DNA from: Streptomyces roseifaciens
Lineage (GTDB): Bacteria; Actinomycetota; Actinomycetes; Streptomycetales; Streptomycetaceae
NCBI RefSeq assembly: GCF_001445655.1
Contig: NZ_LNBE01000001.1
Span: 373,811-437,810 of the forward strand
Direction: 5' to 3'
DNA: 64,000 nucleotides
This document shows positions 8,468 to 17,269 of the stretch, piece after piece. A model generated the notes under the pieces. That model ran no database searches. It saw nothing but the letters and a program-made list of their open reading frames with translations, and was not told where the DNA came from. Made by a program: the position numbers and the translations under genes. Numbering within the stretch: position 1 is the stretch's first letter; the number at the start of each line of letters is the position of its first letter.

Positions 8468-10636
8468 TCATGAGTTGAGCATGGTGCGGATTGTGGTGGC
8501 CGAGATGCTGGTGTCTACAGAGATCCGGGCGAGAGACTGTCCGAGCGTGTGCCGACGGTGAAGGATCTCGGGCAGGCGGTGGCCTCCAGGGACAGTCCGT
8601 CGTCCTTGTGCCAGGTTGCCCACTGCTGGACACGGAGGGAGGTGTCCTGGGTGTGGCGATAGCGCGGTGAGCTCCAGTCGACCGGGTGTTCGGCCAGCAG
8701 GTAGCGGGCGTGCGCGGTGGTGGTGCCGAGCTGCTGCGCGAGGCAGGCAATGGAGAACGCGCCCGTCGGAGCCAGGGCAGCGATCTGAGCGGGGGTGATG
8801 CTGCCCGGGTCGGGCCCGGGAAGGATCAGCGTACGGGTGAGGTCTTCGGGCAGTTGGGGGCTCCACTGCACGGGTTCGGTGAGGTGGTGGGCGTCGAGGA
8901 GTTCTTGGGCTCGCTGGTGCAAGAGGCGGGCTTCGGCAGGCAGCAGGCGCCAGCGGAACCGCTGGTAGTACCCGTACTCGGCGGCACTGGCCGGGGCAAG
9001 ACAGGGCGGGGCGTGCTCGACGGGCGAGCCGGTGAGGGCCTGGAAGATCCACCGCTGGGCGTTCAGGTGAGAGCCGGCATGGTTGGAGCGCAAGGTCTTC
9101 TGCAGGCGCGTCCACCGCGCAGCCTCAAGGAAGTCCTCGCGGGGGCCGAAGAGGACGCGGCGGCGGGCGTAGTCGATGGGCGAGGCGTGCTGGTCGAGGT
9201 GGTCGGCCAGAGCAGTCACCAAGAGCAGGGCGTCGGCGCAGTCGTCGCGGGTGGCCAGTGCGGCCAGGAGACGGGAGAAGGTATGGCGGTCGCGAGTGGT
9301 GCCCAGGAGGCCGGCGGCCGTGGCGAGGGGGGTGCTGCTGCCGGTCATGAGGGTGGCCAGGGCGAGGAGTTCGTCGGCGCGGCGGGCCAGCGGTCGGCCG
9401 CTGGGGTGATACGGCGTCAGCCGCAGAGCCCAGCCGGGCCACAGGGCCGTCGGCAGGTACGCGGCGCGGGCGCGGGATGCATTGGTTCGGGGGGCGCCGG
9501 TGGCGGTGCGGTGACGCAGGCGGTGCAGGGGCGTGAGGTGGTCTTCGCGGCTGCCACGCAGGGCGGCCTGGAGCGCGGGTGAGACCGCGTGGCCCCAGGC
9601 GGCGAAACTGGCGGGGTACAGGGCGCGGCCGCTGGCACCGATGCGTTCAGTGAGCCACCGGGCGGTGCGGCCCACCTCGTGGACGCCGCCGACCTGCAGG
9701 ATGCGCAGGGCAGCTGTGACGGCCGCAGCGGTAGCCGCTGCCGTCGGAGTGGTCTGACGCCGGTGATTCCCTGGCTGCCGCGTGGTGCTGGGGGCGTGCC
9801 GGTAGGCCTCCGTCTCCTCCTGCACGCGGGGTGGGCACCACTGCTCGGCGTGGTTGTCGAGGCCATGGCGGAGGATCTTCTCGCCTAGCGTCTTCAGGTC
9901 GTGCAGGAGTTGCTGCAGGCCCGTCTCCCTGCCTGCGTAGAGAGACAGGTCGGGGGCGGTTTGTGGTGTGGCGATTAGCGCGTCGAGGTAGTGCTGCGTC
10001 TGTATCAGGGGGGCTGCCGGGCGGGAGGGCTTCGGTCACGGTGGCGGCGTACGGGTGGCCGCAGCGCGTGCTTGCGCGGTTGATGCCCATATCTCCTGCG
10101 GGGGCCAGGCACCAGCCGGGCCGGGGGATCCTGGAGAGCGGGTGAGTGGTCATCCTGGGGGTGCGGTGGCAGGCCGGGCAGGCGTCAGCCAGCAGCACCC
10201 GGTGCTGCGTGCACAGGAAGGTCCACGTCAGCCGCCAGGCCAGTTGCCAGCGGCCTCCGGACTCCTCCAGGCAGCGGGGGCAGAACCGTGATCCGCTGGG
10301 CCTGGCCCACAGCAACTGGTGCTGGGGCAGCCGCTGGCCGGTGTCGATCTGCAGAGCCTGGCCATTCCAGCGCTCCAGCGTCATTGCCGCCACCCGCTCG
10401 CGGGCCGTTCCGGTCGCCCGGGCGACCGCATCAACCTCGTCAGGGCGGAGAAGGATAGTCCACCGCGGTAATGCGCGGGTGGTGGCGCCTGCGGCTTGAC
10501 GAGGAAGACCGAGAGCGTCGGTCAGGTCGCCCAGGCTGGCCTGGAGACGGGCGGCGAGGGCCTCCAGCCAGGAATCCAAGGCCTCGCCCGCCACAGGCGG
10601 CAGGCGGATCGGCAGCGTCCGCACCTCCGCGTTCAC
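8468..10636 (-). pseudogene. tniQ: TniQ-family protein, two frameshifts
   Basis: TniQ/TnsD proteins choose the target for Tn7-like transposons. The start overlaps the tniB stop by four bases. The N-terminal part has LPIRLPPVAGEALDSWLEAL and a zinc-finger region (C-P-x-C, C-T-Q-H, C-P-A-C). At the six-G run 10008-10013 the frame is off by one; removing one G would join GSP to LIQTQHYLDALI and continue into the long second part. Near 8590 a second shift moves the true C-terminus (LPEILHRRHTLGQSLARISVD, an HTH-like end) to another frame, stopping at 8468. The reconstructed length is about 720 residues. Both shifts are single-base, so sequencing error or decay are both possible. Confidence 0.8.
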
Positions 10637-11754
10637 CCTGTCACCGGCCTCCTGCTCCCCGAGCGGCTGGTAAGCCGACCTGATCGGAGAGCGGCTTCCA
10701 GTTCACGGCGGGCCCGCTCGGAGGCCTCGTCGTTCTTCACCCCGTCGAGCAGATCCTGGTGCAGGCGTTCGGCGCCGGTACGCATGGCGCGCTGGCAGCC
10801 GCGGTTGATCAGGGTCATCAGGGAACCGATGTGTCCGGTGCTGCGTGCGAAGAGATAGCCGGACAGGTCGTCGGCCAGCATGCCCGGATGCTTCTTCGTC
10901 AGCACCAGGCGCTGCTCGAGAGCAAGGAGCATCTGCCGCCACTCCTGGCGGCCTTGCTGGCTGTCGATGATGAAGGGGTGCAGGCCCAGGCGTGTGGTGC
11001 GGCGCCCGTTCTGTGCCAGGGCCGCGTCTGCGGAGGTATGGCCTTCGCTGAACAGGCCCTTGCCGGCCAGTCCTACGCCGACGATGAGCAAGGTGACGGG
11101 GAACTCGTTCGCGATCCACTTCAGGTGGTTGCTCACCTCGATGCCATTGGTGTTGCCCCATTTGAGGAAGTGCAGATCGTCGAGGATGAGCAGGCGCACA
11201 TCGCAGGTCAGGACGCAGTCCAAGGCCCGCTGTCCGAACTGGGCGGCGGTGCCGTGGCGGGCGGGGTGTCCGAAGAACTCCAGCAGCGCGCGGTTGAGGT
11301 CTTTCATCCCTGTGTTGCCGGTCAGCCCGATGCGGCACACCGGCCACCGCTCATGGCCGTCGGCCGTGAACTCGCCCTGCTCGGCCACCTCCCGCAGGTG
11401 CACCTGCCGGGCGAAGGCCAGCACCGAGGTCGTCTTGCCCAGCCCCGGGAACGCATCCACGGCCACCGCGCCCTTGGCCTTGTCGCCGTCCTGGGGATTG
11501 CTGTCGTAGATGTCCCACAAGTCCTCGTGCAGCTCCGCCAGCTGTGGTGTCCTGATCGGCCCGAGATTCGCGTGCCACACACGCCGCTGCCGGTCGTACT
11601 CCACCCGCGCTGCTCCCCCAAGGGCTTTGAACTGCTCATGTTCCAGTGGGTCGGGCGGAGTGCGCGGCCCGGTGGTGACGAAGGCCTTGAAGTCCTCCTT
11701 GCGCGACAACGCCAGGCTGCCCAGCCCCTGCATCCCGTCGGAGAGAGTGCTCAT
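10633..11754 (-). CDS. tniB: TniB/TnsC-like AAA+ ATPase of transposition operon 1
   Basis: This is the AAA+ regulator that links the target-choosing protein to the transposase. The 373-residue product has a Walker A AFPGLGKTT (residues 101-109) and Walker B LLILDDLHF (188-196), followed by the sensor region GVGLAGKGLFSEG. Its ends overlap both neighbours by four bases (ATGA), as expected for translational coupling in tniA-tniB-tniQ. It is the only gene of this operon without a visible lesion. Confidence 0.85.
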   Translation of the reverse strand: MSTLSDGMQGLGSLALSRKEDFKAFVTTGPRTPPDPLEHEQFKALGGAARVEYDRQRRVWHANLGPIRTPQLAELHEDLWDIYDSNPQDGDKAKGAVAVDAFPGLGKTTSVLAFARQVHLREVAEQGEFTADGHERWPVCRIGLTGNTGMKDLNRALLEFFGHPARHGTAAQFGQRALDCVLTCDVRLLILDDLHFLKWGNTNGIEVSNHLKWIANEFPVTLLIVGVGLAGKGLFSEGHTSADAALAQNGRRTTRLGLHPFIIDSQQGRQEWRQMLLALEQRLVLTKKHPGMLADDLSGYLFARSTGHIGSLMTLINRGCQRAMRTGAERLHQDLLDGVKNDEASERARRELEAALRSGRLTSRSGSRRPVTG

Positions 11755-13404
11755 ACGTCGTCCAGGGCGTCCGCGTAGAAGTCCTCCTCGGTTTCGTCAT
11801 CGCCCTCCAGGGCCGCCACTTCTTCGCCGCGGGCCGCAGCAGTGTTACCACCACCGGCTCCTTCCGGGGCCGGGCGTGCCGCGGGCAGCGGCGCCGACGC
11901 CTCGTCCGCCGTGTCGGGCAGGTGCAGGGCGACCTGCTCGCGGGACAGGCGCAGGGCCATGCGGCGCTCGGCGGGCGTGGTGCCCAGGCCGAGGTTCCAG
12001 CGTTCCAGCAGGTCAGCGACGGCGAGCCGGTCGTCGGGGTAGCGGTACTTCGTGGCCGCCAGCCTCCGGGCGAAGGCCAGCGCGTCCTCGCTCAGCGGCA
12101 TCCGCGCGGACGGCGCGTGCTCCCACACCAGCGTGTGCCACCGCCGCTCCACCGGGTCGCGGAAGTAGACACGGGACACGTCGTCCGGATCCACCTGGAA
12201 CGGCCAGCCGTTCTTCACCGGCCCCTGAAACGGGCTTGCGGTACCGGGGGCGGGCAGGCCGGGACCGTTGTAGCGGCGGCGGCCGATCTCCACCCCCATA
12301 GTGCTGGATCGTCCGCCACACTGTCGGCAGGAACTCAAAACCAAGGTCCGCATCCCGGGGAACCTCGATGCAACCGGCCCTGGCCATACCGTGCTCGAAC
12401 ATCTGCGCCGGGGACATCCGCAGCCCCGGCAGCCCCGGGTCCACCAGGCCGGAGTGCGGACGGCAGTGGTAGACCACTGCCACCCACTCCCGGATGATTG
12501 CCTCCAGCTCGTCGAGGAAGAACGCCTCGGCCTGCACCCACCTCAGGGTCAGCGGATCGAACGCGAACACGTCCAGCCGAGTGGTGTCCATCAGCAGGTA
12601 CTCGCCCGGCCGCGTCGGCCGCAGCTTCCCATACGGCCCCTCCGGGCGCTCGGCAATGTCCCGGTTCCGCTTCGTACTCAGCCGGAACAGCGGGTGACGG
12701 CGTTCGAGTTCGCCTAATGCCCGGTAGGCGGTCGCCTGGCTCGGCAGTCGTACCACGTCGGGCCCGTAGCGGGCAATGACGCGGGCCCGGGTGCGGTCGA
12801 TCACCATCTTGCGCGAGGGCTTGGACTGGCCGGCGTGTTCGACCATGACCTCCAGCGCCGTCTCCAGCCACCGCTCGTCGACGCGCTGAGCCACCGACGT
12901 CGTCAAGGGTGTCCGCGGGGCGAGCCCGGCTTCACCGTTTCGGTGGTAGGCCGCCACCCAGCGTCGCACGGTCCGGCCGGTCACTCCGAGCTCGGCCGCC
13001 TTGGCGGCATAGCGCGCTTCGAAGGGTGTCTCCGGCGCGTATTCAGGGCGCGGTTCCTCGGGCCGCGGCAGTTCCCGGCTCCCCGACCGGAACCCCGTCA
13101 GCACTTCGCGCACGTGCTCGGCCCGCTCGATCACCTGCGCCCGCTCCAATTCCGACAACTGCCCCAGGGCAACGCCCGTGATCTCTTCTTCGTCATCCGA
13201 GCCCGGACCGTCCGCCTCTGGGATGATCACCGCCCGGTCCGAGAACAGCAGTTCCTTCAGTCCGACCCGCAAGTAGCGGCCACGCTCGTCTTTGAGGACC
13301 AGTTCGTTGCCCGCCGCTGTCGCGGTCATCTCCACAACCTCGGCAGTCTCGCCGTCGTAGCGAAACCGCGTGCCCACGCCCACGCGCGCGCCAGCCCCAC
13401 TCAT
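11751..13404 (-). pseudogene. tniA: TniA/TnsB transposase, catalytic core deleted and frameshifted
   Basis: This is the DDE transposase of operon 1, starting at ATG 13404 with GCGGAG upstream and overlapping the tnsA stop. The N-terminal beta domain and two helix-turn-helix regions are present (AAELGVTGRTVRRWVAAYH), and the first catalytic Asp is seen in LLMDTTRLDVF. Directly after LRWVQAE the sequence jumps to AFFLDELEAIIREWVAVVYH, normally about 130 or more residues further on. The second Asp and the Glu are therefore missing in frame. At 12294-12298 a five-C run (plus strand) shifts the frame; removing one base would restore YGVEIGRRRYNG and the long C-terminal part ending 11751. The in-frame deletion cannot be a base-calling slip. 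Confidence 0.8.
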
Positions 13405-14168
13405 GCCACGCTCCGCAGCACATGCGAGGCACTGAGCGGCTGCCGTAGGTCTGTGGTCAAGCGCCCGGCCCACAGCAGGTGGAAGATCCCAGCACGGGCA
13501 TACTCCCGGGCAACCCCAGCTGGCCGACGCAGGGCCTCACCGAGCGTGAGTCCGTCCAGGTCTACTGGATCCAGGGCATCGAGCAGTTCGCGGGGGAAGA
13601 GCCAGTTACGGCGGTAGCCCGCGAGAAACCGCACGTTCTCCAGCAGCGCCACTGGGGGTTCGCTCCACACCTCGTAACGCCAGCCGCGGTCCTCCGCGAG
13701 GTGCCGGCTCCAGCCCAGAGTGAAGGCCACCTCGGGCTGGTCCAGTCGCCGCAGCGGCTTCACATCGACGACCAGCGGGCCCGCTTCAGTCAGCAGCAAA
13801 TAGTCCGGAACGTGCCTGCGGACCGCGCCTTCAACCAGCGCTTTCACCAGGAACGGCTGAGCAACGATGTGGCGCACCGACGGATCGAAGTCGGCAAACA
13901 GCAATCGGGCCAGCTCCAGACGCGATTCTTAGATCACGTGATCCCGAACCGTGGCCGACCAGTACACCCCCGGGTCATGCCGCTGCCCCCGATACCAGCG
14001 GAACGTACGCCAGGGTCCTGCCTCCGCCACCTTGGAAAGGCTCACTGCCCCCCACGGACGATCAACGACCGCAAAGCCACCGCGGCGACGGTAGCTCACC
14101 GTCACCTGTCCGACTGTCGGTACCGCTGGAGGTGGACGGCCGGAGCTGCACCCCGCGGCGGTGCACAT
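13401..14168 (-). pseudogene. tnsA: TnsA-like endonuclease with internal stop
   Basis: TnsA cleaves the 5' transposon ends. From ATG 14168 the frame reads WRTFRWYRGQRHDPGVYW to RDHVI, then TAA (13929-13931, plus-strand TTA), then in the same frame ESRLELARLLFADFDP, the usual TnsA block in which Y-E-S precedes the catalytic Glu. A Tyr-to-TAA change fits. Downstream are DYLLLTEAGPLVVDVKP, with the Asp and D-x-K catalytic positions, and a complete C-terminus. A shortened product from an internal start at 13904 would lack the Glu. The gene heads the operon tnsA-tniA-tniB-tniQ. Confidence 0.75.
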
Positions 14169-14428
14169 GACTACACCCCTGACCGACGAGGTCCCGCCGC
14201 CAGAAAGGGGGGGGCCGCTTCTGCTAGTAACGCACCAGGGTTCGGCGGCTGAGAAAACTGTCAGGCGTCACCTGAATGGGGCATCCTTAGGCGGCTGTCC
14301 TGTCGCAGTTCAGCTGGCGGGTAGATGGCCGCTGACCTGCTGGCGTGCCATGTCGTTTGAGAACGTTGCCCCGCGGCATTCTCAAACGACATGGCTTTCG
14401 CGGAAGACTTGATGGTGAGAATGTCAGC
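14169..14428. other. Junction region between two Tn7-like operons
   Basis: No gene is present. The region holds the 16-bp perfect inverted repeat at 14348-14394 and is the expected place for the right end of transposition operon 1. Confidence 0.5.
14348..14394. repeat. Perfect 16-bp inverted repeat, transposon-end-like
   Basis: CCATGTCGTTTGAGAA (14348-14363) is exactly repeated in reverse as TTCTCAAACGACATGG (14379-14394) around a 15-base GC-rich spacer. TGTCGTTT...AGAA with terminal TGT/ACA resembles the ends of Tn5053/Tn402-type elements, which begin TGTCRTTTTCAGAA. It lies 180 bp outside tnsA, where an end is expected, and 35 bp past the stop of the next minus-strand gene, so it may also act as a terminator. 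I did not find a partner end elsewhere by eye. Confidence 0.5.
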
Positions 14429-14911
14429 TCAGCCGTCCTGCTCGTCGGCCAGGCTACCGTGGTCGCCCGGAGACGGGGCTGTGGTTGGTGGTGGCGCTTC
14501 CTCAGGCAGCAAGCTCCAGCCGAGGTGCGCCGTGAGGAACGTGGCGATCTCATCCGCATCGGTGGACTCCGCAGGCAGGTCATCCGGCCGGGTCTGGTAG
14601 AGCCCAATCAGTTCATCCCGCAGCTGAGCATCCAGAATCGGTGCTTGGTAGCAGTCGATGGTCCCTCGATAGAACAGCCAGTCGAAGATCCGGACAGCAG
14701 GGCAGCGGCCAGACTGCGGCATTTCCGCCAGATGCCTGTCCTGCCAGGAGCCGACGTAGGCGTAGTCCGCTTGCTTCAAGGCTCCGTCGAGGGTCGGAGT
14801 GGGGAGATCCTTCAGGTTCCAGTAGATACGGGCTTCGGCTTCAGGTAGGGGTTCCGGGACTGCGGCAAGCCAGAGGCGATATTCGAACACCGAAGCAGCT
14901 TGACAGACCAT
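14429..14911 (-). CDS. Hypothetical protein downstream of tniQ-2
   Basis: The 160-residue product starts with RBS-poor ATG context 31 bases after tniQ-2 on the same strand. The sequence looks globular (FEYRLWLAAVPEPLPEAEAR ... FDWLFYRGTIDCYQAPILDA ... TFLTAHLGWSLLPEE) with a Pro-rich, disordered tail. No motif is recognised. The position suggests transposon cargo or an accessory gene. Confidence 0.5.
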   Translation of the reverse strand: MVCQAASVFEYRLWLAAVPEPLPEAEARIYWNLKDLPTPTLDGALKQADYAYVGSWQDRHLAEMPQSGRCPAVRIFDWLFYRGTIDCYQAPILDAQLRDELIGLYQTRPDDLPAESTDADEIATFLTAHLGWSLLPEEAPPPTTAPSPGDHGSLADEQDG

Positions 14912-14942
14912 TTCACCTGGGCTGGCCTATCGGCGAGGCTAG

Positions 14943-15842
14943 TCAGACGATCCATCGGCCAGTCCTCTGGCCTGCTGCCTCCGGGAAGTCTCGTTCGCGG
15001 TAAAGACAGAAGCGTCGGTAGAGGGGGTCCTGGGTTCCGAGGGTGGTGTAGATCCGTGCGAATCGTTGGCTCAGCTCGGCGGTCGTTGCGAGGTAGAGCT
15101 CTTTGGGGTCGAGGGCGGTCGTGGGCGGGGCCAGGATCAAGCGCGTCAGCACCACGATCTCGGGGAACGCCGCGAGGTGACTGCGGTCCTGAGCCGAGAT
15201 CTTCTTGCTGACAGCGAGAGCCTCGACTCGGTCAAGACGATCGGTCCACTCCTTCCCGAGGTCGATCGGCATTCCGGAGGCGGACCAGTCCTCGACGATC
15301 TTCCGCGCCAGGTCGAGGGCTCGTCCGGTCTGCCGGTTCCGACGGGCGAGCTGGTCGAGTCGACGCTGGGCCTCGATGACTTCTGGTAGGACGCCGAGCG
15401 GGATGTCGTGAGTGGAGCGGGTCCAGAGCTGATGCCGCGGGCAGAGGTGGACGTGGATGGGCGAGAGGGTGATGACCACGGAAGCGGTGGGGCTGCGACG
15501 GGCTGTGCAGCAGTGGCAGGGGCGGCTGATCAGCTGTTCCGTTTGCTGCCCGGGGCCGTGTGGGCTGAGGAAGTCGACGAGTGCAGGCAGGGCCCAGGCG
15601 AGCTGGGGCGTTGGGCGCCCGGAGAGTGTGGCCAGACGGCCGGGTGAGTGGGGAGTCCATCCTGCGGTGGTGTTGCTGAGCGGGGAGAACTCCGGCGGCA
15701 GCGGGCCCAGGAGGCGGGCGAGGAAGCTCGCGGGACGGTTGTTGGCGACGGCCAGGCGGTGGAGATAGGAACCGAGGGTCTCGTTGTGGACGGGGCCGAG
15801 AGGGATGGGTAGCTGGCGGAGTTGGTCAGGCTGCGTCGGCAT
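14943..15842 (-). CDS. tniQ: TniQ-family protein of second Tn7-like remnant
   Basis: This is a predicted target-selection protein of about 299 residues, starting at ATG 15842, 17 bases inside the end of the ATPase gene. The N-terminal LPIPLGPVHNETLGSYLHRLA is the typical TniQ entry. A zinc-finger-like cluster follows (CHCC ... H-V-H-L-C-P-R-H). The rest is helical and the protein ends RFCLYRERDFPE. It is short for TniQ but complete in frame. Its sequence is distinct from the TniQ of operons 1 and 3, so it comes from a separate element. Confidence 0.75.
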   Translation of the reverse strand: MPTQPDQLRQLPIPLGPVHNETLGSYLHRLAVANNRPASFLARLLGPLPPEFSPLSNTTAGWTPHSPGRLATLSGRPTPQLAWALPALVDFLSPHGPGQQTEQLISRPCHCCTARRSPTASVVITLSPIHVHLCPRHQLWTRSTHDIPLGVLPEVIEAQRRLDQLARRNRQTGRALDLARKIVEDWSASGMPIDLGKEWTDRLDRVEALAVSKKISAQDRSHLAAFPEIVVLTRLILAPPTTALDPKELYLATTAELSQRFARIYTTLGTQDPLYRRFCLYRERDFPEAAGQRTGRWIV

Positions 15843-16485
15843 CCGGCCTCCGGCGGCGGGGGCGACGATTGCGGCGTTGTTCCTGGCGGGCGTCCTCGGC
15901 GGTCTGGTCGACCTCGATGGTCTCCAGAGTCTTGCGGGTGATGGCCTCGCTGCCGTTGATGATGGCCTCAAGGGCGGCGCCGCGGACGAGTTGGGAGAGG
16001 CTGCCGATCGCGCCGTCGGTGCGTTCGTGGAGGTAGCCGTCGAGTTTGACCAGGCTGCCGGGCTTGTGCCGGTGGAGTCGTAGGGCGTCTTCGAGTGAGG
16101 CGATCAGGTTCCGCCAGTTCTGCCGTTGTGCGGTGGTGCCGAAGGCGAACGGTTTGGTGTCGGTGACGGTGTATCGGCCGGCGATCTGCTGGCCTCGGAC
16201 ACCGCTGAACAGGCCGCTCGCGGCGACGTCGATGCTGGCGAGGACAAAGGTGGCGGGGATCCGCTCGGACAGGTATTTGAGCTGGTCGGAGGCTTCGGCC
16301 CCGGCCTGGGTGGCGAGGTTGAGGTTGTGGATCTCGTCGACGAGCGCGAGTTCGACCGGCATTTTGATCAGCAGGTCACAGACGGCATTGGTGATGGAGG
16401 TCTGGGTCTCTTGCCGGACAACAGGGAGGCCGAGGAACCGGGCGAACTCGATGGCGAGCATCTTCGGGGTGGCCCGGGGTGGGAC
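15826..16485 (-). pseudogene. TnsC/TniB ATPase, 5' part lost
   Basis: From about 16485 downward the frame matches the C-terminal two-thirds of a TnsC-type AAA+ protein: PPRATPKMLAIEFARFLGLP, the Walker B region ALVDEIHNLN, the sensor-like ATFVLASIDVAASGLFSG, and the end IEVDQTAEDAR. The Walker A segment that should come about 40 residues earlier is absent. Upstream of 16485 the same frame is low-complexity and unrelated. The gene was cut at this point, next to the start of the STAND locus. The tail overlaps the tniQ-2 start. Confidence 0.75.
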
Positions 16486-16697
16486 GGATGTGCCGTCCTC
16501 CCGGCGCTCATTAGCCCCGATTCGCGGTACCGAGAATTCAGCCCTTTCAGCCCCTTCAGTCCCGTCCGGCCCTTGGCCTTGGGCGGCGTCAGGGTCGCTC
16601 TGGCGGCTTGAGCGGGGTTTTGGTGAAGGCTGCTGCGTGCAACGCCAGGCGAGGGCTACGGTCGAGAGGGCAAGAGCGGCTAAGAGGGGACGGCGGG

Positions 16698-17177
16698 GTG
16701 CTGGCAGAAGTGATGGCCGCATTGGCGGCGGCAGGCGGCAGTGCGGTGGTGCAGGCGGCAGGTACGGATGCCTGGGCTGGTTTCCGGCAGCGGGTCGCGA
16801 CGTGGTTTGGCCGCGGTGACCTCCGGCGTGAGTATGCTGAGCTGGAACGCTTGGACCAGACCGCAGCTACCTTGTCGGCGGCTGGTACGGCAGATGCCGA
16901 ACGGGTGCAGATCCGACAGGAGGCGTCCTGGGAAGCTATGTTCGTGACGCTGCTGGAGAGTCTGGACGATGCCGAGCGTGAGCTGGCCGCGGCCCAATTG
17001 AGGGCTTTACTGGAAGAACATAATGCGACTGCCGTTGGCGGGGTGTCAGCTGAGGCCAGTGGGCTGGCCGTTGGTGGGAATGTGAACCTTCGGGCAGACC
17101 ACGGGTCTGCGGCTGCTTTGCGCATGGGCGATGTGACCCTGGGAAATCCTCCGCAGCCGGGCCCGTTCCAGGGCTGA
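16698..17177 (+). CDS. Hypothetical partner of the STAND NTPase gene
   Basis: From GTG 16698 (GAGGGGA at 16684-16690) the product is about 160 residues. It opens with Ala/Gly-rich LAEVMAALAAAGGSAVVQAA, then TDAWAGFRQRVATWFGRGD, a helical middle and a C-terminal Gly/Asn-rich part (GLAVGGNVNLRADHGSAAA). Genes of this form commonly sit just upstream of NB-ARC-TPR genes in Streptomyces, and this one ends 93 bases before such a gene. Its role is unknown; an adaptor or signalling partner for the STAND protein is plausible. Confidence 0.6.
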   Translation: MLAEVMAALAAAGGSAVVQAAGTDAWAGFRQRVATWFGRGDLRREYAELERLDQTAATLSAAGTADAERVQIRQEASWEAMFVTLLESLDDAERELAAAQLRALLEEHNATAVGGVSAEASGLAVGGNVNLRADHGSAAALRMGDVTLGNPPQPGPFQG

Positions 17178-17269
17178 CCGGGCCCGGCGCCACGTCTGCC
17201 CTGCACATCACCGCTCATGCATCTGTCCATTCCGGGCCTGGCTCTGTCGCGGTCGGCCGCGCTGATCGT

